NCBI GenBank assembly: GCA_947179155.2
Contig: OX359267.1
Span: 37,816,998 to 37,880,997 of the forward strand
Length of the DNA: 64,000 nt
Source: Hedera helix
Taxonomy: Eukaryota; Streptophyta; Magnoliopsida; Apiales; Araliaceae
Reading direction: 5' to 3'
Numbering within the stretch: position 1 is the stretch's first letter; each line of letters begins with the position of its first letter. The notes below the pieces were generated by a model, which worked only from the letters and a program-made list of their open reading frames with translations, was not told the origin of the DNA and ran no database searches. The translations under genes and the position numbers were made by a program. Below are positions 47,457 through 60,195 of the stretch, piece by piece.

Positions 47457-49237
47457 ATATTATGATGAAATTTATATGTGTCTTAATCTCTTATACTCAT
47501 TTGCCTTTTATTATTTTGTTGTCACACTACATACCACCGTGAAATTTTATAATCTTTTGTTGAATTTAATACAACAAATATTGTATAACAAATTCGGCAA
47601 AAAGCTATTCGGTGGTATGTTGTGTGTTAACTTCATCCTAATCAGATCCTTCTTAATAGTAAGTTATTTTTGATTTTGCTTTTCTTTAGATAAGATTGGT
47701 TTCAAATAAGTTAAATAGGTATATATTTCAACTGATGTATATATCGAGAAGGAGAATGTTTCGAGCATGGTTTGAGTTTTTTTTCTTTTTTCTTGGGGAT
47801 TGTATAGCACTATATATGTTACTCTATTGATAAATGCTTCATTTTGTCTATTTTTGCAATTATTTTTGTTTCATAAGTTCTGCCATGATTGTTAATGTAC
47901 ACTCGATCGCTTGTTAATTATATTGGTTTCAAATGACTTAAGTTACAGGGAATATTTATATCCTTATGTGGGGGTTGATTTCTCAGTACTAACGATCATG
48001 CACTGACAGTGAATAACAAAAATAACAAAGAGACTTTCGAACAATTCCACTTTTTTTTTCCCCTTACTTGAACAATTGAAAAACAGAGATATCATTATGT
48101 ATATCAGAGTTTTATATTTCTGTGTATTTTACCAACTGCAAATTAACTCTGTTTGAACAGAATTTTGGGCACATAGGTTATTAATTAGCACTAATAGGAA
48201 AGAAAAAAAAAATGAAGCTAAGTTAAGGATTAAAATAGATATGCATGCATCTAGTACAAAATTTGGCTTAAAATTTGGTTAAAGATTTTAAAGTTTACTA
48301 CTATAAATAAAGTACGTCAAAAATATTTTATCGAGGCACGTCAAAATGCAAACTTTAATAATTATATAAAAAAAAATAAGAGTCAAAAATATTTTATCTA
48401 GTCACGTCAAAATGCAAATTTTAATAATTATATATATAAAAAAAAAAGGACTCTCATTTTTAGACAAAAATATCATAATTAAATCCTAGTTTAAATGGAC
48501 TTTTATTTTGGGACTAAAATTGTAAAGGACTGTTATTTTAGTACGGAGGAGAAAAGAGGTACGTAAACATAAGTGTATGACTCCGTTGATCGAGGAATCC
48601 AAATATTATGAAACCATAAAAACATTTTTTTCTGTATATCTTAATTTTATAAGAAAAATGTCTCATCTAAAATATTAATAGATTTTGAGGATAAATTTTT
48701 GTAACATATGTGTCCTGAAATTTTTTGTAACATATTTGTCTCATTTATTAAGAAAAATGTCTCATTTAAATATTAATTTGTCCTTAAAATTTTATAGTAT
48801 TTAATTTTGTGACAATGACATGATAATAGTATATTTTGAGTTGTGATGATAAATTTAAAATATTACATTATTTTATACCATTATCAATTAAAAAACCGAC
48901 TTTGCCAGTGAAGCAGCTTCCAAGTGAAGTAATAAGTGATATTCTTAATCCCTGGCCGGCCTGGCGTAATTAGTGTTTATCTAATGTTATATTTATTCAT
49001 TTGAAATAAATTATTTCTGTTATTTTTATTCATTTTAAATAAATTATTTATGTTTTTTACAATTTGAATGAATTATCTCTATTTTATTTATTTAATTTTA
49101 TTATCTCACACGTTTAGCCTAAAAGAGGGAGTACCACTAAATACTTGTGATTTCTCATCTCGTAAATGGTAAGATCCTATGTTATGAATTGATAGCGGTG
49201 GTAAATATCATTTAAATGATAAATAATATATATATAT
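47457..49237. other. AT-rich spacer
   Basis: No gene is seen. Near 48430-48555 there is a single decayed Stowaway-like end (GGACTGTTATTTTAGTACGG) with a related motif about 80 bp before it. Confidence 0.45.
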
Positions 49238-49424
49238 AGAAAAAATTTTAAAAGCGAACTTTAAAAAGCGAACTAAAGACGAACCGTCGTCTCTGGTATC
49301 TATGGCGACGGTTCGACCTGTCGTCATAGAGTGCATGGCTATGGCGACGGGTCGAACCGTCGCCATAGATACCAAAGACGACGGTTCGTCTTTGGTTCGC
49401 TTTTTAAGGTTTGTTGAAGAAGGG

Positions 49425-49428
<4 letters not shown>
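49238..49428. mobile_element. Foldback MITE with GC-rich hairpin arms
   Basis: The arms AAAAAGCGAACTAAAGACGA ... and the complement of TCGTCTTTGGTTCGCTTTTT match over ~75 bp with few mismatches. They include GGTATCTATGGCGACGGTTC and its inverse. The loop is only about 10-15 bp. Both sides abut TATATA sequence, so the insertion was into a TA-rich site. There is no coding capacity. Confidence 0.72.

Positions 49429-49457
<29 letters not shown>
49427..49457. repeat. (AT)n microsatellite
   Basis: About 15 AT units directly after the foldback element. Confidence 0.9.
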
Positions 49458-49459
<2 letters not shown>

Positions 49460-49626
49460 GTAATAACGTTTGTTATTGATGTTTGAAGTATTTGATGTCA
49501 TGATTATGGAACATATGAAAAAACAAATTCTAGATCCAACATGCACAAGAAAATATAATCCTAATTGACCGAAAGATTGTTTAAGTTTGAGAGAAGTTAG
49601 ACAACTTAAAGCTGATTGCAAGTCAT

Positions 49627-49991
49627 ATTGTGACTAATGTTTAGAAAATCGGACCGGTTATCAAATCAAAAAAATTATCGGGTAGATGAGTCACTGGTCC
49701 AATCAGTGGTCGAACCGTTATTGAACCAGTGACGTCATAAATACATAAAAAAAAATATTATTAATAATTAATAAAATTTTAAAATATCTAATTTTTTATA
49801 AGCTAAAATATAGTAAAATAATGTTATAGTATTATTAAAAATATTTTTGTAAAAAAAAAAAAATACTTGAAAATCGGGTCAACCGATTTTTGAACCGGTC
49901 GTTGACTTTTCTGTTTTTTGGTCGGACCGGTTCCGGTCGAACCGTGGTCCGACTGCCGATCCGGTCCGATTTTCTCAACATTGATTGTGAC
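49627..49991. mobile_element. hAT-type MITE with perfect 8-bp TSD
   Basis: Element 49635-49983 (349 bp) lies between ATTGTGAC at 49627-49634 and 49984-49991. The ends TAATGTTTAGAAAATCGGAC and the complement GTCCGATTTTCTCAACATTG form terminal inverted repeats of at least 23 bp with two mismatches. Subterminal GGTCGAACCG/CGGTTCAACC motifs recur. YARNG ends plus an 8-bp duplication indicate hAT. Confidence 0.82.
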
Positions 49992-50146
49992 AAGTAATGT
50001 TGAATTTGTTATGTCAATTTTCAGTGTCTACATTAACCAAATTTTTTGTTAATCACCACTGGAAATATCATAGGAGACAGAAACGATAGTAGACCACCAA
50101 ATCGTTACTAAATGACGACATTAGTGTTGGATTAGTTATAATATTA

Positions 50147-50151
50147 CATAA
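50147..50151. repeat. Target-site duplication CATAA (left)
   Basis: It abuts the 5' LTR of the Athila-type element and is identical to 59841-59845. Confidence 0.88.
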
Positions 50152-51662
50152 TGATAAGTAGGTTTTTATATTTATTTATTAGGTATTTTTATGTTTAATT
50201 ATTTGTGAGTTATTAGGTATTTTTAGTATTTTAGGTAATTTAATGCATTTTTATTATTTTTTTGTGTTATTATTATTTTTAGCATTTTTTATTATTTTTA
50301 TCTATTTGTAATTTTATTTTGTAGGCAGATTAATGCTCGGATGGCAAATTGTTAAATAATATAAGTTTGGTGGCATTTCGGTAATAAACTGTCAATGGAG
50401 CATGGCGCCATGCGCGGCGGTATCAACAACATCAGTTGGACGACGTCGCATGGAGGGAAGACATCAGTTGCAGCTGCGCCATGCGTGAGGGCAGATTAAT
50501 AAGAAAAAGACCGCGCGTAATGCGCGGTCGGCTGTTTAATTATTTTGGTTTGTAGGTGCGTGGCAGTGTGGTTGATAGCTTCTTTCTCTTTTTTATCCAA
50601 CAGTGTGGGGTCCAGGCGCAAATTATGTTATTGCTCTAGCAGATTATTTCCGGGGTTTCCTTCACCAAGCCAATAAATTAAATAAATTCAATTGCAATTT
50701 GGAATAGGAAAATAAATAAGCATTTTATATTTATTTTATTTTGTATTTTAAATCCTATTAGAGTTTGGAAAGTGTAATTCCTATTAGGGTTAGAAAGATT
50801 ATGTAGCCTATAAATAGAGGGCTTGAGGTACAATGTAAGACACAACTTTCATTAGAAAAAATTTCTTTTATTCTTTGGTGTTTTCTATAGCTATGTATAG
50901 CTAAATTGTTATTCTTGGTTTAAGTGATTGAAGCAATCAAGATTTATACACTGTGAGATCAAATTTATTTTAATTGTTCAGTTTATATTTTGAGTATTGA
51001 ATATTCTTCTGTGCTTAATTTTTATGATTGATTTGTTTAATTGCTAGGATGCATACTAGTTTATTATTCGCATTAATCTACTGCTGTTGGTGAAGTAACT
51101 AAGTTTAATAATTGTTTTGCAGATCAAAATATTATTATATCTTAGGAAGAATATTCATCTAAATTAAATGCAAACAAGTGACTTGTATTGTTTAGTTCAA
51201 CGATCTCCCTAATTCTTAAAGCTGCTATTAAATTAAATATTTAACAAATGTCGGAAGTTGTTTAGTAGTAAGCGTATTTAGACCAAGTTGTTCTACTTAT
51301 CTAAAATTAAGGAGAGAGGAGAAAAATTATTTCACCTGCAAGTAGTTGTTTCTACGATGAATGTTCAAAATATTAATTGATTTATTCTTACATCAATGAT
51401 CAGTTGTAAATTCTTGACGGTGGATGTTGATTTAAACCAAGACTTTTTCTTCTTATTTAATTCGTTAAATTACTTGCATATTTATTGACTTTAGTTAATT
51501 TAAATTATTTTTTTACTTAAACCCCCCCCCCCCCCCAATTTTGGTTTATAAAATAATAAATTAAATTAATCATTCTCTGTGGGATCGACTCTTACTTGCA
51601 CTACCACATTAATATTTTTTCAAAGTAAGATTTTATTTTTGGCTGCTTGCGATATCACACCA
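50152..51662 (+). repeat. 5' LTR of the Athila-type element
   Basis: It begins TGATAAGTAGG and ends CACACCA. A TATA box TATAAATAG is at 50809-50817 (58990-58998 in the partner). A GC-rich hairpin (GACCGCGC, 5-base loop, GCGCGGTC) lies at 50509-50529, and a run of 15 C at 51522-51536. Confidence 0.9.
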
Positions 51663-51667
51663 AATTT

Positions 51668-51685
51668 TGGCGCCGTTGCCGGAGA
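51668..51685 (+). promoter_or_regulatory. Gypsy primer binding site
   Basis: TGGCGCCGTTGCCGG lies five bases inside the 5' LTR. It matches the primer site of Athila-like plant Gypsy elements (tRNA-Asp assignment from memory). Confidence 0.82.
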
Positions 51686-51772
51686 CTGATTTATTTATTT
51701 TTTTGTTATTGTGAACCTTATTTTATTTTAGTAATTTTTTGTAGTTATTTTTCCTAGTTTCGTTGACTGTTT

Positions 51773-53482
51773 ATGACTATAACTCGTTCTACTAATCAAC
51801 GTGATTTGAGATTTGATCTAGAAATCGAAATCGAAAGAACTTTGCGCGGATTAAGGAAAGAAGGTCAAACAAATCTTGAAGAAAAAGGATATCATGACTG
51901 AAAATCGAACTTTGAAAGAACTTGTGGCCCTAAATTTGAATCAACAACCTTTATGCATAACTTTTCCTAATTTATATATTAACACTTCATTTGAATTAAA
52001 ATTTAGTCTAATACATTTATTGCTTACTTTTTATGGCCTTGCAGGTGAAGATCCTCACAAACATTTAAAAGAATTTCATGTAGTATACACGAACATGAAA
52101 CCTCTCAGAGTTACTGAAGAACAAATCAAATTAAGAGTTTTTCCATTTTCTTTAAAAGATTTGGCTAAAGATTAGCTCTACTATCTACCCTCTAGAAGTA
52201 TAACCATATAGGAAGAAGTGAAGAGATTATTCTTGGAAAAATATTTCCCAGCTTCAAGGGCGGCTAGCATAAAAAAAGAAATTTGCGGTGTGAGGAAGAA
52301 CCATGGAGAATCCCTATATGAATATTGGGAACATTTCAAGAAATGGTGTGCAAGTTATCCCCACCATCAAATCAGCGAGCAACTCATTATCCAGTATTTT
52401 TATGAAGGACTCATGTCTACTGATAGAAGCATGATTAATGCTACTAGTGGAGGAGCTTTGGTGGATAAGACTCCTGAAGCTGCAAGGAACTTGATTGCAA
52501 ACATGACGGCTAATTCCCAACAATTTGGCACCAGGCTTGATTTTTCATCCAAGAATGTCAATGAGGTAAATATTTCTTCCCTTGAGCAACGAATTGATAG
52601 TCTAACCTCTCTTGTTCGTCAAGTGGCTGTAGGTAATACACAACAAATAAAAGCTTGTGGAATCTGTGCAGTAGTAGGACATCCAACAGATATGTGTTCC
52701 ACTTTTTAAGAGGAGTCCTATGAACAAGTAAATGCAGCAGGTGGTTTTCCTGATCAACCACAAAGGAGATATGATCCTTACTCGAACACATACAACTCGG
52801 GTTGGAGAGATCACCATAATTTCAGCTATGAAATCCACAAGTGAATCAACCCACAAATCAGAATTTTGCAAGATACCAACAATACAAGCAGCCATATCCC
52901 AACAAACAACATGGCCAATCATCTAATTCTAATATGTCTGTAGAGGATTTGGTTAAACAACTTCACACTAACACTTTGCAATTTCAGCAGGACAAGAAGA
53001 CAAATATGCAGAATTTGAAAATGTAGATGAGACAAATGGCAACTGCAATCAGTCGATTGGAGGCGCAAGGTTCTGGAAAATTACCATCTTAAACGGTGGT
53101 GAATCCAAAAGAGAACGCAAGTGCAATCACTTTGAGAAGTGGTAAAGAGATAGAAACTCCAGAAAAGACAGAGTCTGCACCAAAAGAGCAAAGCAAAGCA
53201 GAAGTGGACAATAAGGAAGCAGGCGACAGTAAAGAGGGCGATAATGTTCTAGGCAACAATGGTATCCCTGAGCATAAATTTCTATCTCTCTCTGATGATA
53301 AACCGGTACCCCATTTTCCTTTTGTTTTAACAGAAAACAAAAAATATGAGAAAGATTCAGATTTATATGAAACTTTTCATCAATACGAGGTAAAAATTCT
53401 ATTGTTAGATGCTATTAAACAAGTACCTCGCTTTGCTAGATTTCTAAAAGAATTATGTACACAAAAGAAAACAAGCACTTAA
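51773..53482 (+). pseudogene. gag: Athila-type gag, broken
   Basis: ATG 51773 (MTITRSTNQRD) opens an Athila-like gag. The frame shifts near 51876-51895 into a block through 52175 (TAG), then continues from 52181 to TAA 52707-52709. The retrotransposon gag core (FLEKYFPASRAASIKKEI, SLYEYWEHFKKWC) and zinc knuckle CGICAVVGHPTDMC (CX2CX4HX4C) are clear. Further frame changes follow at about 52840 and 53025-53095, before a final block ending at 53480-53482 (NKKYEKDSDLYETFHQYEVK). It would have formed the particle shell. Confidence 0.85.
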
Positions 53483-56400
53483 AAGATATGAAAAGGTAAA
53501 AGTAGGAAAGAATGTATCTGCAGTAATTCAAAGAAAACTCCCTACTAAGTGCCAAGATCCAGGAATATTTACTATCCCTTACAAGATAGGTGACACTAGA
53601 TTTGAAAATGCCATGTTAGACTTAGGAGCATCTATTATTGTCATGCCATATTCTATATATGCTTCTTTGAAACTTGAACCCTTGAATAGAACTGGTACTA
53701 TGATTAGTTGGATGACAGATCTAATGCCTATCCTAAGGGTATAATAGAGGATGTTCTTGTGCAAGTAGATAATTTAATTTTTTCTACTGATTTTTATGTG
53801 CTTGATATGGAGAATTGTGATCAAAATGCTCCTATTTTGTTAGAAAGACCCTTATTAAAGACATCCAAAACCAATATAGATGTTCATAGTGGTACACTTA
53901 CAATGAAATTTGATGGCGATGTTGTTCAGTTTAATATTTATGATGCCATGAAATATCCCAATGATGATAATCCTATTTATTCTATTGATGTGATTGACTC
54001 ATTAGCACAGGAAATTTTTGAACTTGATGGAAAAGATGAGTTAGAAATGAGAATCAGTCAGAATCTTGAGGAGGAAAAGGAGTTAGCCTTGCCTACTGAA
54101 TTGAAGGATGTTATTGCAGCATTAAATGATTCTCTAAAAGCAAGTAATGTTCCTTATATTAATCTACCAGTTTCTAACGAAAAATCTTTACCATCTGTTT
54201 TGCAGTCACCCACTCCAGAATTAAAGCCTCTTTCTGATCATCTCAAGTATGTTTTCCTTGGAGAAGAAAAGACATTGCCAGTGATCATTTCCAATAAACT
54301 AAGTACATCACAAGAAGAACAACTCGTGCGAATTCTGAAAGAGCATAAGAAGGCCATTGGTTGGACGATTGTTGATATTAAGGGAATAAGTTCGTCTACA
54401 TGCATGCATCGTATATTACTTGAAGAAGGAACGAAACCCACCCGTCAACCGCAAAGAAGACTAAATCCACCCATGATGGATATTGTGAAAAAATAAATTC
54501 AAAAACTTCTTGAAGTTGGCACGATTTACCCTATTTCAGACAGCAGTTGGGTTAGCCCAATTCAAGTAGTTCCTAAAAAGACAGGAATAACTGTGGCCAA
54601 AAATCAGAATGATGAGTTAATTCCCACCTGCGTTCAAAATGGGTGGCGGGTTTGTATAGATTATAGAAAATTAAATACTGTAACCCGAAAAGACCACTTC
54701 CCTTTATCTTTTATTGATTAAATGCTTGAATGATTAGCTGGTCATTCTTACTATTGTTTTCTTGATGGTTATTCAGGATATTTCCAAATTGCAATTGCTC
54801 CAGAGAATCAAGAAAAGACAACGTTTACATGCCCATTTGAAACTTTTGCATATCGCCGCATGCCATTTAGACTTTGCAACGCCCTAGCTACTTTTTAAAG
54901 GCGTATGGTTAGTATATTTTCAGATTATATTGAGCATATCATGAAAGTTTTTATGGACGATTTTACAGTTTATGGAAACTCTTTTGATAATTGTTTGCAC
55001 AACCTTACACTTGTTCTTCAAAGATGCATAGAAATTAACCTTGTACTAAATTCTGAAAAATGTCATTTTATGGTTGAACAAGGTATAGTTTTGGGTCATG
55101 TTGTTTCATCTAAGGGAATTGAAGTAGATAAAGCAAAAATTGATATTATTCAATCTTTACCTTATCCCACTAGTGTGCGGGAAGTGCGTTATTTTCTTGG
55201 ACATGCAGGTTTCTATCGGAGATTCATAAATGATTTTTCCAAGATAGCATCACCTCTATGCAAGTTGCTACAAAAATGATGCATATTTTAATTTTGACAA
55301 GAAATGTAAGAAAGCATTTGATAAGTTGAAGGAATTATTGACTTCTACTCTAATTATTCAACCTCCATATTGGAACATGCCTTTCGAGATTATGTGCGAT
55401 GCAAGTGATTATGCAGTAGGAGCTGTTTTGGGTCAAAAAGTTGGGAAAATATCTCATGCTATTTATTATGCTTCGAGAACTTTGAACAATACCCAGAGAA
55501 ATTATTCGACTACTGAAAAAGAACTCTTAGTTGTTGTTTTTGCTTTAGAAATTTTTTTGATCTTATTTACTTGGTACTAAAGTTATTGTTTATTCTGATC
55601 ATGCAGCTCTTCGTTATTTGATGACAAAGAAAAAGGCAAAATCAAGGTTGATAAGATGAATACTTCTCTTAAGTGAATTCGATTTGCAGATCACTTAAGT
55701 CGTTTAGCGAATGTGAAAGATGAACTTCCTCTACAAGAGACGTTTCCTGATGAACAATTGTTCTCTGCATATAAAAAATTACCTTGGTATGCTAATATTG
55801 TCAATTATTTGGTTACTAACATTTTGCCTCCTGATTTGTCTAAAACTCAAAGGGATAAAATCAAAAGTGATGCAGAGTACTATGTGTGGGATGATCCCTA
55901 TTTATGGAAATATTGTACGGACCAAGTGATTAGAAGGTGCGTTCCTGAAATCGAAATTGATCCTATTATCACTTTTTGTCATTCATATGCTCGTGGAGGT
56001 CACTTTGGATTTAAGAGGATAGCGAGAAAAGTGTTTGACTGTGGTTTTTATTGGTCATCTCTATTCTAAGATTCGTATTTGTTCTGCAAATCGTGTTGTA
56101 ATTGTCAAAAGACGGGTAATATATCCCAACGAAATGCGATGTTGTAAACTCCCATACTATTTTGTGAAATTTTTGATGTTTGGGACATTGATTTTATGGG
56201 ACCGTTTCCTGTATCTTTTGGTAATATTTATATTTTACTTGCTGTCGATTATGTTTCAAAACGGGTGGAAGCTAAAGCCACATGGACTAACGATATTTAA
56301 GTGGTTGTAGATTTTCTCCGTACTAATATATTTTCCAGGTTTGGAGTTCCTAGAGCTCTAATAAGTGATAGAGGCACTCATTTTTGCAATCGAACTGTGG

Positions 56401-57079
56401 AAGTTTTGTTGAAAAAATATCATGTAACTCATAAAGTGTCAACTGCATACCATCCCCAAACTAATGGACAAGCGGAAGTGTCAAATAGAGAAATCAAGTC
56501 CATTCTTAAAAAGACAGTAAATTCGAGCAGAAAAGATTGGAGTTTACGATTGGATTATGCTTTGTAGGCATATAGGACTGCTTATAAGACGTCTATCGGT
56601 ATGTCACCTTATAGATTGGTATTTGAAAACCATGTCACTTACCTGTTGAACTAGAACACAAAGCTTATCGGGCTATTCAGAGTTTTAATATGAAGATGAG
56701 TGATAGTGGAGAGCATAGGAAATTGCAAATACAAGAGTTAGAAGAAATTCGCAATGATGCTTATGAGAGTGCAAGAATTTACAAGGAGAAGACAACGGCT
56801 TTTCATGACAAGATGATCTCTAGGAAAGAATTCAAAATTGGTGAAAAAATCCTTTTATACTAATCTCAACTTTGGTTATTTTCAGGTAAGTTACGTTTTC
56901 GTTAGATTGGACCTTTTGTTGTTACTAATGTTTTTCCTCACGGTGCAACTGAAATTCAAAGTTTAGAAAATTTGAAAATACTCAAGGTGAATGGCAATAG
57001 ACTCAAGTATTTTCATGAGAATTTCCAAAATGAAGATGCAGCTAATTTGGACCTTGAGGATCCAATTTATACTACTTGA
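53483..57079 (+). pseudogene. pol: Athila-type pol (protease, RT, RNase H, integrase), broken
   Basis: Protease has MLDLGASIIVMP near 53610. A frame change near 53700 leads into the RT block. RT carries the FMDDF active site near 54950 but has in-frame stops at 54494-54496, 54719-54721 (TAA), 54731-54733 (TGA) and 54896-54898 (TAA). A single-base frameshift near 55276 precedes RNase H (CDASDYAVGAVLGQ). RNase H and the linker are damaged near 55550-55690. Integrase runs from ~55713 with the zinc region, LLAVDYVSKRVEA, and SDRGTHF..TAYHPQTNGQAE, again with stops (56067-56069, near 56299, 56565-56567). The last TGA is 57077-57079. Confidence 0.9.
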
Positions 57080-58374
57080 AAAAGGAAGCATGCCAATGAC
57101 AATAAACGAAGGCGCTGCTTGGGAGGCAACCCAAAGGAAGTATAATTTTCTTTCTTTTTATTTATATTTTAGTATTTGTGTCTTTTTCTTTGCATTTTAC
57201 TTTATATTGGGGACAATGTAAATTTTAAGTGTGGGAGAAGGAATTTAGGATTTTTGTTGTTTTTATGTCATATTTTGAGAAATTAGGCAATTTTTAACTT
57301 TTTTGAATTTTGTGGGCATATTCACTGCAAACCCTCACGAGATAAAACTCGTCAACTTGGGGTAACCTTGGGGTTTAAAGGCTTGTTGCATATACTAAGT
57401 GTAACCGTGTTTCCTATGAAAATGGGATAATTTTATTTTATTTTTAGGATGAGTCACTTGAGTAATAAATTAATTGGATTTTATTTTTTTTAGCCAATGA
57501 TAAAATTTTTGCTTTTTATTTAATAACTCTTGAAAAAATAATAAATTTTTGCTTACTCTAAAATTTGACTTATTGTTGGTAATTACTTTGTTTGAGATCC
57601 TTTAAATTTTTATACATTTATATCCATTTATTTGAGTTAGTTTTAAATTAAGAGAAGTTTATATGGTTACATGCTTATGAAAGATATTTTTGAGTTCTAT
57701 ATCTTATTTGATTATTAGTTGAAGTGAAATATAAGGCAAAATATAATTTGGAGGAGATGATTTAGGCAATTTTTCTAGGATTATTATTGAAGGAAAAAAT
57801 TATATGGTGGGTTGAGATGGAGTGTAAAACGCACTTACTCATAAACACATGAAAAAGTCAGATGAAGTAGAAAATGCACTCACTGGAAAAGAAAAAAAAA
57901 AAAAAGGATGGAGCATAAAATACACCCATTAAAACAAAAAATTAAAAAAATATTTAAAAAATTGATATTAATGATCTTAGTGTGTTTCATTAATTAAAAA
58001 TCTTTTGATCTTCTGGTATATATTTGTCTGTATTAGCTGAAAGCGATGTGAAAAATAAGTATAATGAGTTTTGTTGTATGTCTTCTATAAGGTAATTAAT
58101 GACCGAAGCTTATTTGAGTTTTGATTAGTTTAATACATTTGGAATCACACACACACAAAATGTCTTGAGTAGAGTAAGATTAAGAAATATGTTAAAATTT
58201 TGATCTTTGTATATTTTAAAATTTTCTTTGAGTTATCATTTAAAAAAAAATAATATTTGAGGCTAATGTTAAAATTTATATTAATCTGTTGCTCGAGTAA
58301 GTTGTTTGGTTATTATTTTAATTTTTATCCTTGTTTTGCTTGAGGACAAGCGAAGAGTTAAATGTGGGGGTATT
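57080..58374 (+). other. 3' noncoding region and polypurine tract
   Basis: About 1.3 kb of AT-rich sequence, with no env-like frame. It ends with AAATGTGGGGGTATT immediately before the 3' LTR (58360-58374), the plus-strand primer tract typical of Athila-like elements. A polyA stretch lies near 57890-57905. Confidence 0.75.
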
Positions 58375-59840
58375 TGATAAGTAGGTTTTTATATCTATTT
58401 ATTATGTATTTTTATGCTTAATTATTTATGAGTTGTTAAGTATTTTTAGTGTTTTAGGTAATTTAATGCATTTTTATTATTTTCATGTGTTATTATTATT
58501 TTTAGCATTTTTTATTATTTTTATCTATTTGTAATTTTATTTTGTAGGTAGATTAATGCTCAGATGGCAAATTGGTAAATAATATAAGTTTGATGGCATT
58601 TCGGTAATAAACTGTCAAGGGAGCATGGCGCCATTGGCGGCGGTATCAGCAACATCAGTTGGACAACGTCGCATGGAGGGAAGACATCAGTTGTAGCTGC
58701 GCCATGCGCTGGGGAAGATTAATAAGAAAAAGACCGCGCGCAATGCGCGGTCGGCTGTTTAATTATTTTGGTTTGTATGCGCGTGGCAGCGTTCAGACAC
58801 AAATTATGTTATTGCTCTAGTAGATTATTTTCGTGGTTTCCTTCACCAAGCTAATAAATTAAATAAATCCAATTGTAATTTGGAATAGGGAAATAAATAA
58901 GAATTTTACATTTATTTTATTTTGTATTTTAAATCTTATTAGGGTTTGAAAAATGTAATTCCTAGTAGGGTTAGGAAAATTATGTAGCCTATAAATAGAG
59001 GGCTTGAGGTACAATGTAAGACACAACTTTCATTAGAAAAATTCTCTCTTTTATTCTTTGGTGTTTTCTATAGCTATGTGTAGCTAAATTGTTATTCTTG
59101 GTTTAAGTGATTGAAGCAATCAAGATTTATACACTGTGAGATCAAATTTATTTTAATTGTTCAGTTTATATTTTGAGTAATGAATATTTTTCTGTGCTTA
59201 ATTTTTATGATTGATTTGTTTAATTGCTAGGATGCACACTAGTTTATTATTCGCATTAATCTACTGCTGTTAGTGAAGCAACTAAGTTTAATAATTATTT
59301 TGCAGATCAAAAGATTATTATATCTTAAGAAGAATATTCATCTAAATTAAATGCAAACAAGTGAGTTGTGTTGTTTAGTTCAACGATCTCTCTAATTCTT
59401 AAAGCTGCTATTAAATTAAATATTTGGCAAGTGTCGGAGGTTGTTTAGTAGTAAGGGTATTTAGACCAAGTGACTCTACTTATCTAAAATTAAGGAGAGA
59501 GGAGAAAAATTATTCCACCTGCGAGTAGTTATTTCTACGGTGAATGTTCAAAATATTAATTGATTTATTCTTATATCAATGATCAGTTATAAATTCTTGA
59601 TGATGGATTTTGACTTAAACCAAGGTTTTTTCTTCTTATTTATTTCATTAAATTACTTGCATATTTATTGACTTTAGTTAATTTAGATTATTTATTTACT
59701 TCAACCCCCCCCCCAATTTTGGTTTACAAAATAATAAATTAAATTAATCAATCTCTGTGGGATCAATTCTTACTTACACTGCTATATTAATATTTTTTCA
59801 AAGTATAATTTTATTTTTAAGTGCTTGCGACATCACACGA
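58375..59840 (+). repeat. 3' LTR of the Athila-type element
   Basis: It aligns with 50152-51662. It begins TGATAAGTAGG and ends CACACGA (terminal CA mutated to GA). It carries the same TATA box and GC hairpin (58732-58752). The C run is 10 long, against 15 in the left LTR. Confidence 0.9.
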
Positions 59841-59980
59841 CATAATCTTACTATTTTTCTTTGACTATCAACTCTTATTATATGCGCATGACGAGCCTTG
59901 ATAATGTTACATAATCTTCCTATTTTATCTCTTACTATCAACTGTTATTATATGCGCATGAGCCTTGATAATTTTGTTAT
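59841..59980. repeat. TSD CATAA (59841-59845) and ~70-bp tandem duplication
   Basis: Two units, 59841-59910 and 59911-59980, share ATAATCTT, ACTATCAACT and TTATTATATGCGCATGA. The target duplication of the Athila-type element lies at the start of unit 1. Confidence 0.75.
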
Positions 59981-60103
59981 TGTGTTTAATTAACAATTTG
60001 GTTTTTTTTTTGTTTGTACTGTCTATAAAATTAAGTGAGTTTAAGATAGTTTATAATATTGATAGTTGGTGAAATATAAATAGAACTTAAGTTGGTCAAA
60101 TTT

Positions 60104-60195
60104 AGACACTTGACAATGCAAGTAAAAGTAAATTTGAGAATCTCTCAAATTTACTTTTACTTCTCAAATTTACTTTTACTTGCATTATGAAGTGT
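60104..60195. mobile_element. Small foldback element (~92 bp)
   Basis: GACACTTGACAATGCAAGTA... pairs with ...TACTTGCATTATGAAGTGTC. The internal block AAGTAAAAGTAAATTTGAGA is present in inverted form twice. TTTA/TTAA borders suggest a TA-type MITE insertion. Confidence 0.65.

Larger units (their letters stand above)
50152..59840 (+). mobile_element. Complete Ty3/Gypsy retrotransposon, Athila type
   Basis: A 9.7-kb element. The order 5' LTR, primer site, gag, protease, RT, RNase H, integrase, 3' noncoding, 3' LTR, with integrase after RT, marks Gypsy. The primer site TGGCGCCGTTGCCGG, RT motif FMDDF and protease LDLGAS point to the Athila/Tat (non-chromodomain) branch. CATAA flanks both ends. 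There is ~1.3 kb of noncoding sequence after integrase and no env ORF. Frameshifts and stops throughout make it dead. The right LTR lacks ~40 bp present in the left one (near 50563-50605). Confidence 0.92.

Noticed and set aside
52314..52922. Minus-strand ORFs opposite Athila gag
   Set aside because: They are antisense shadows of gag, which has a clear zinc knuckle on the plus strand.
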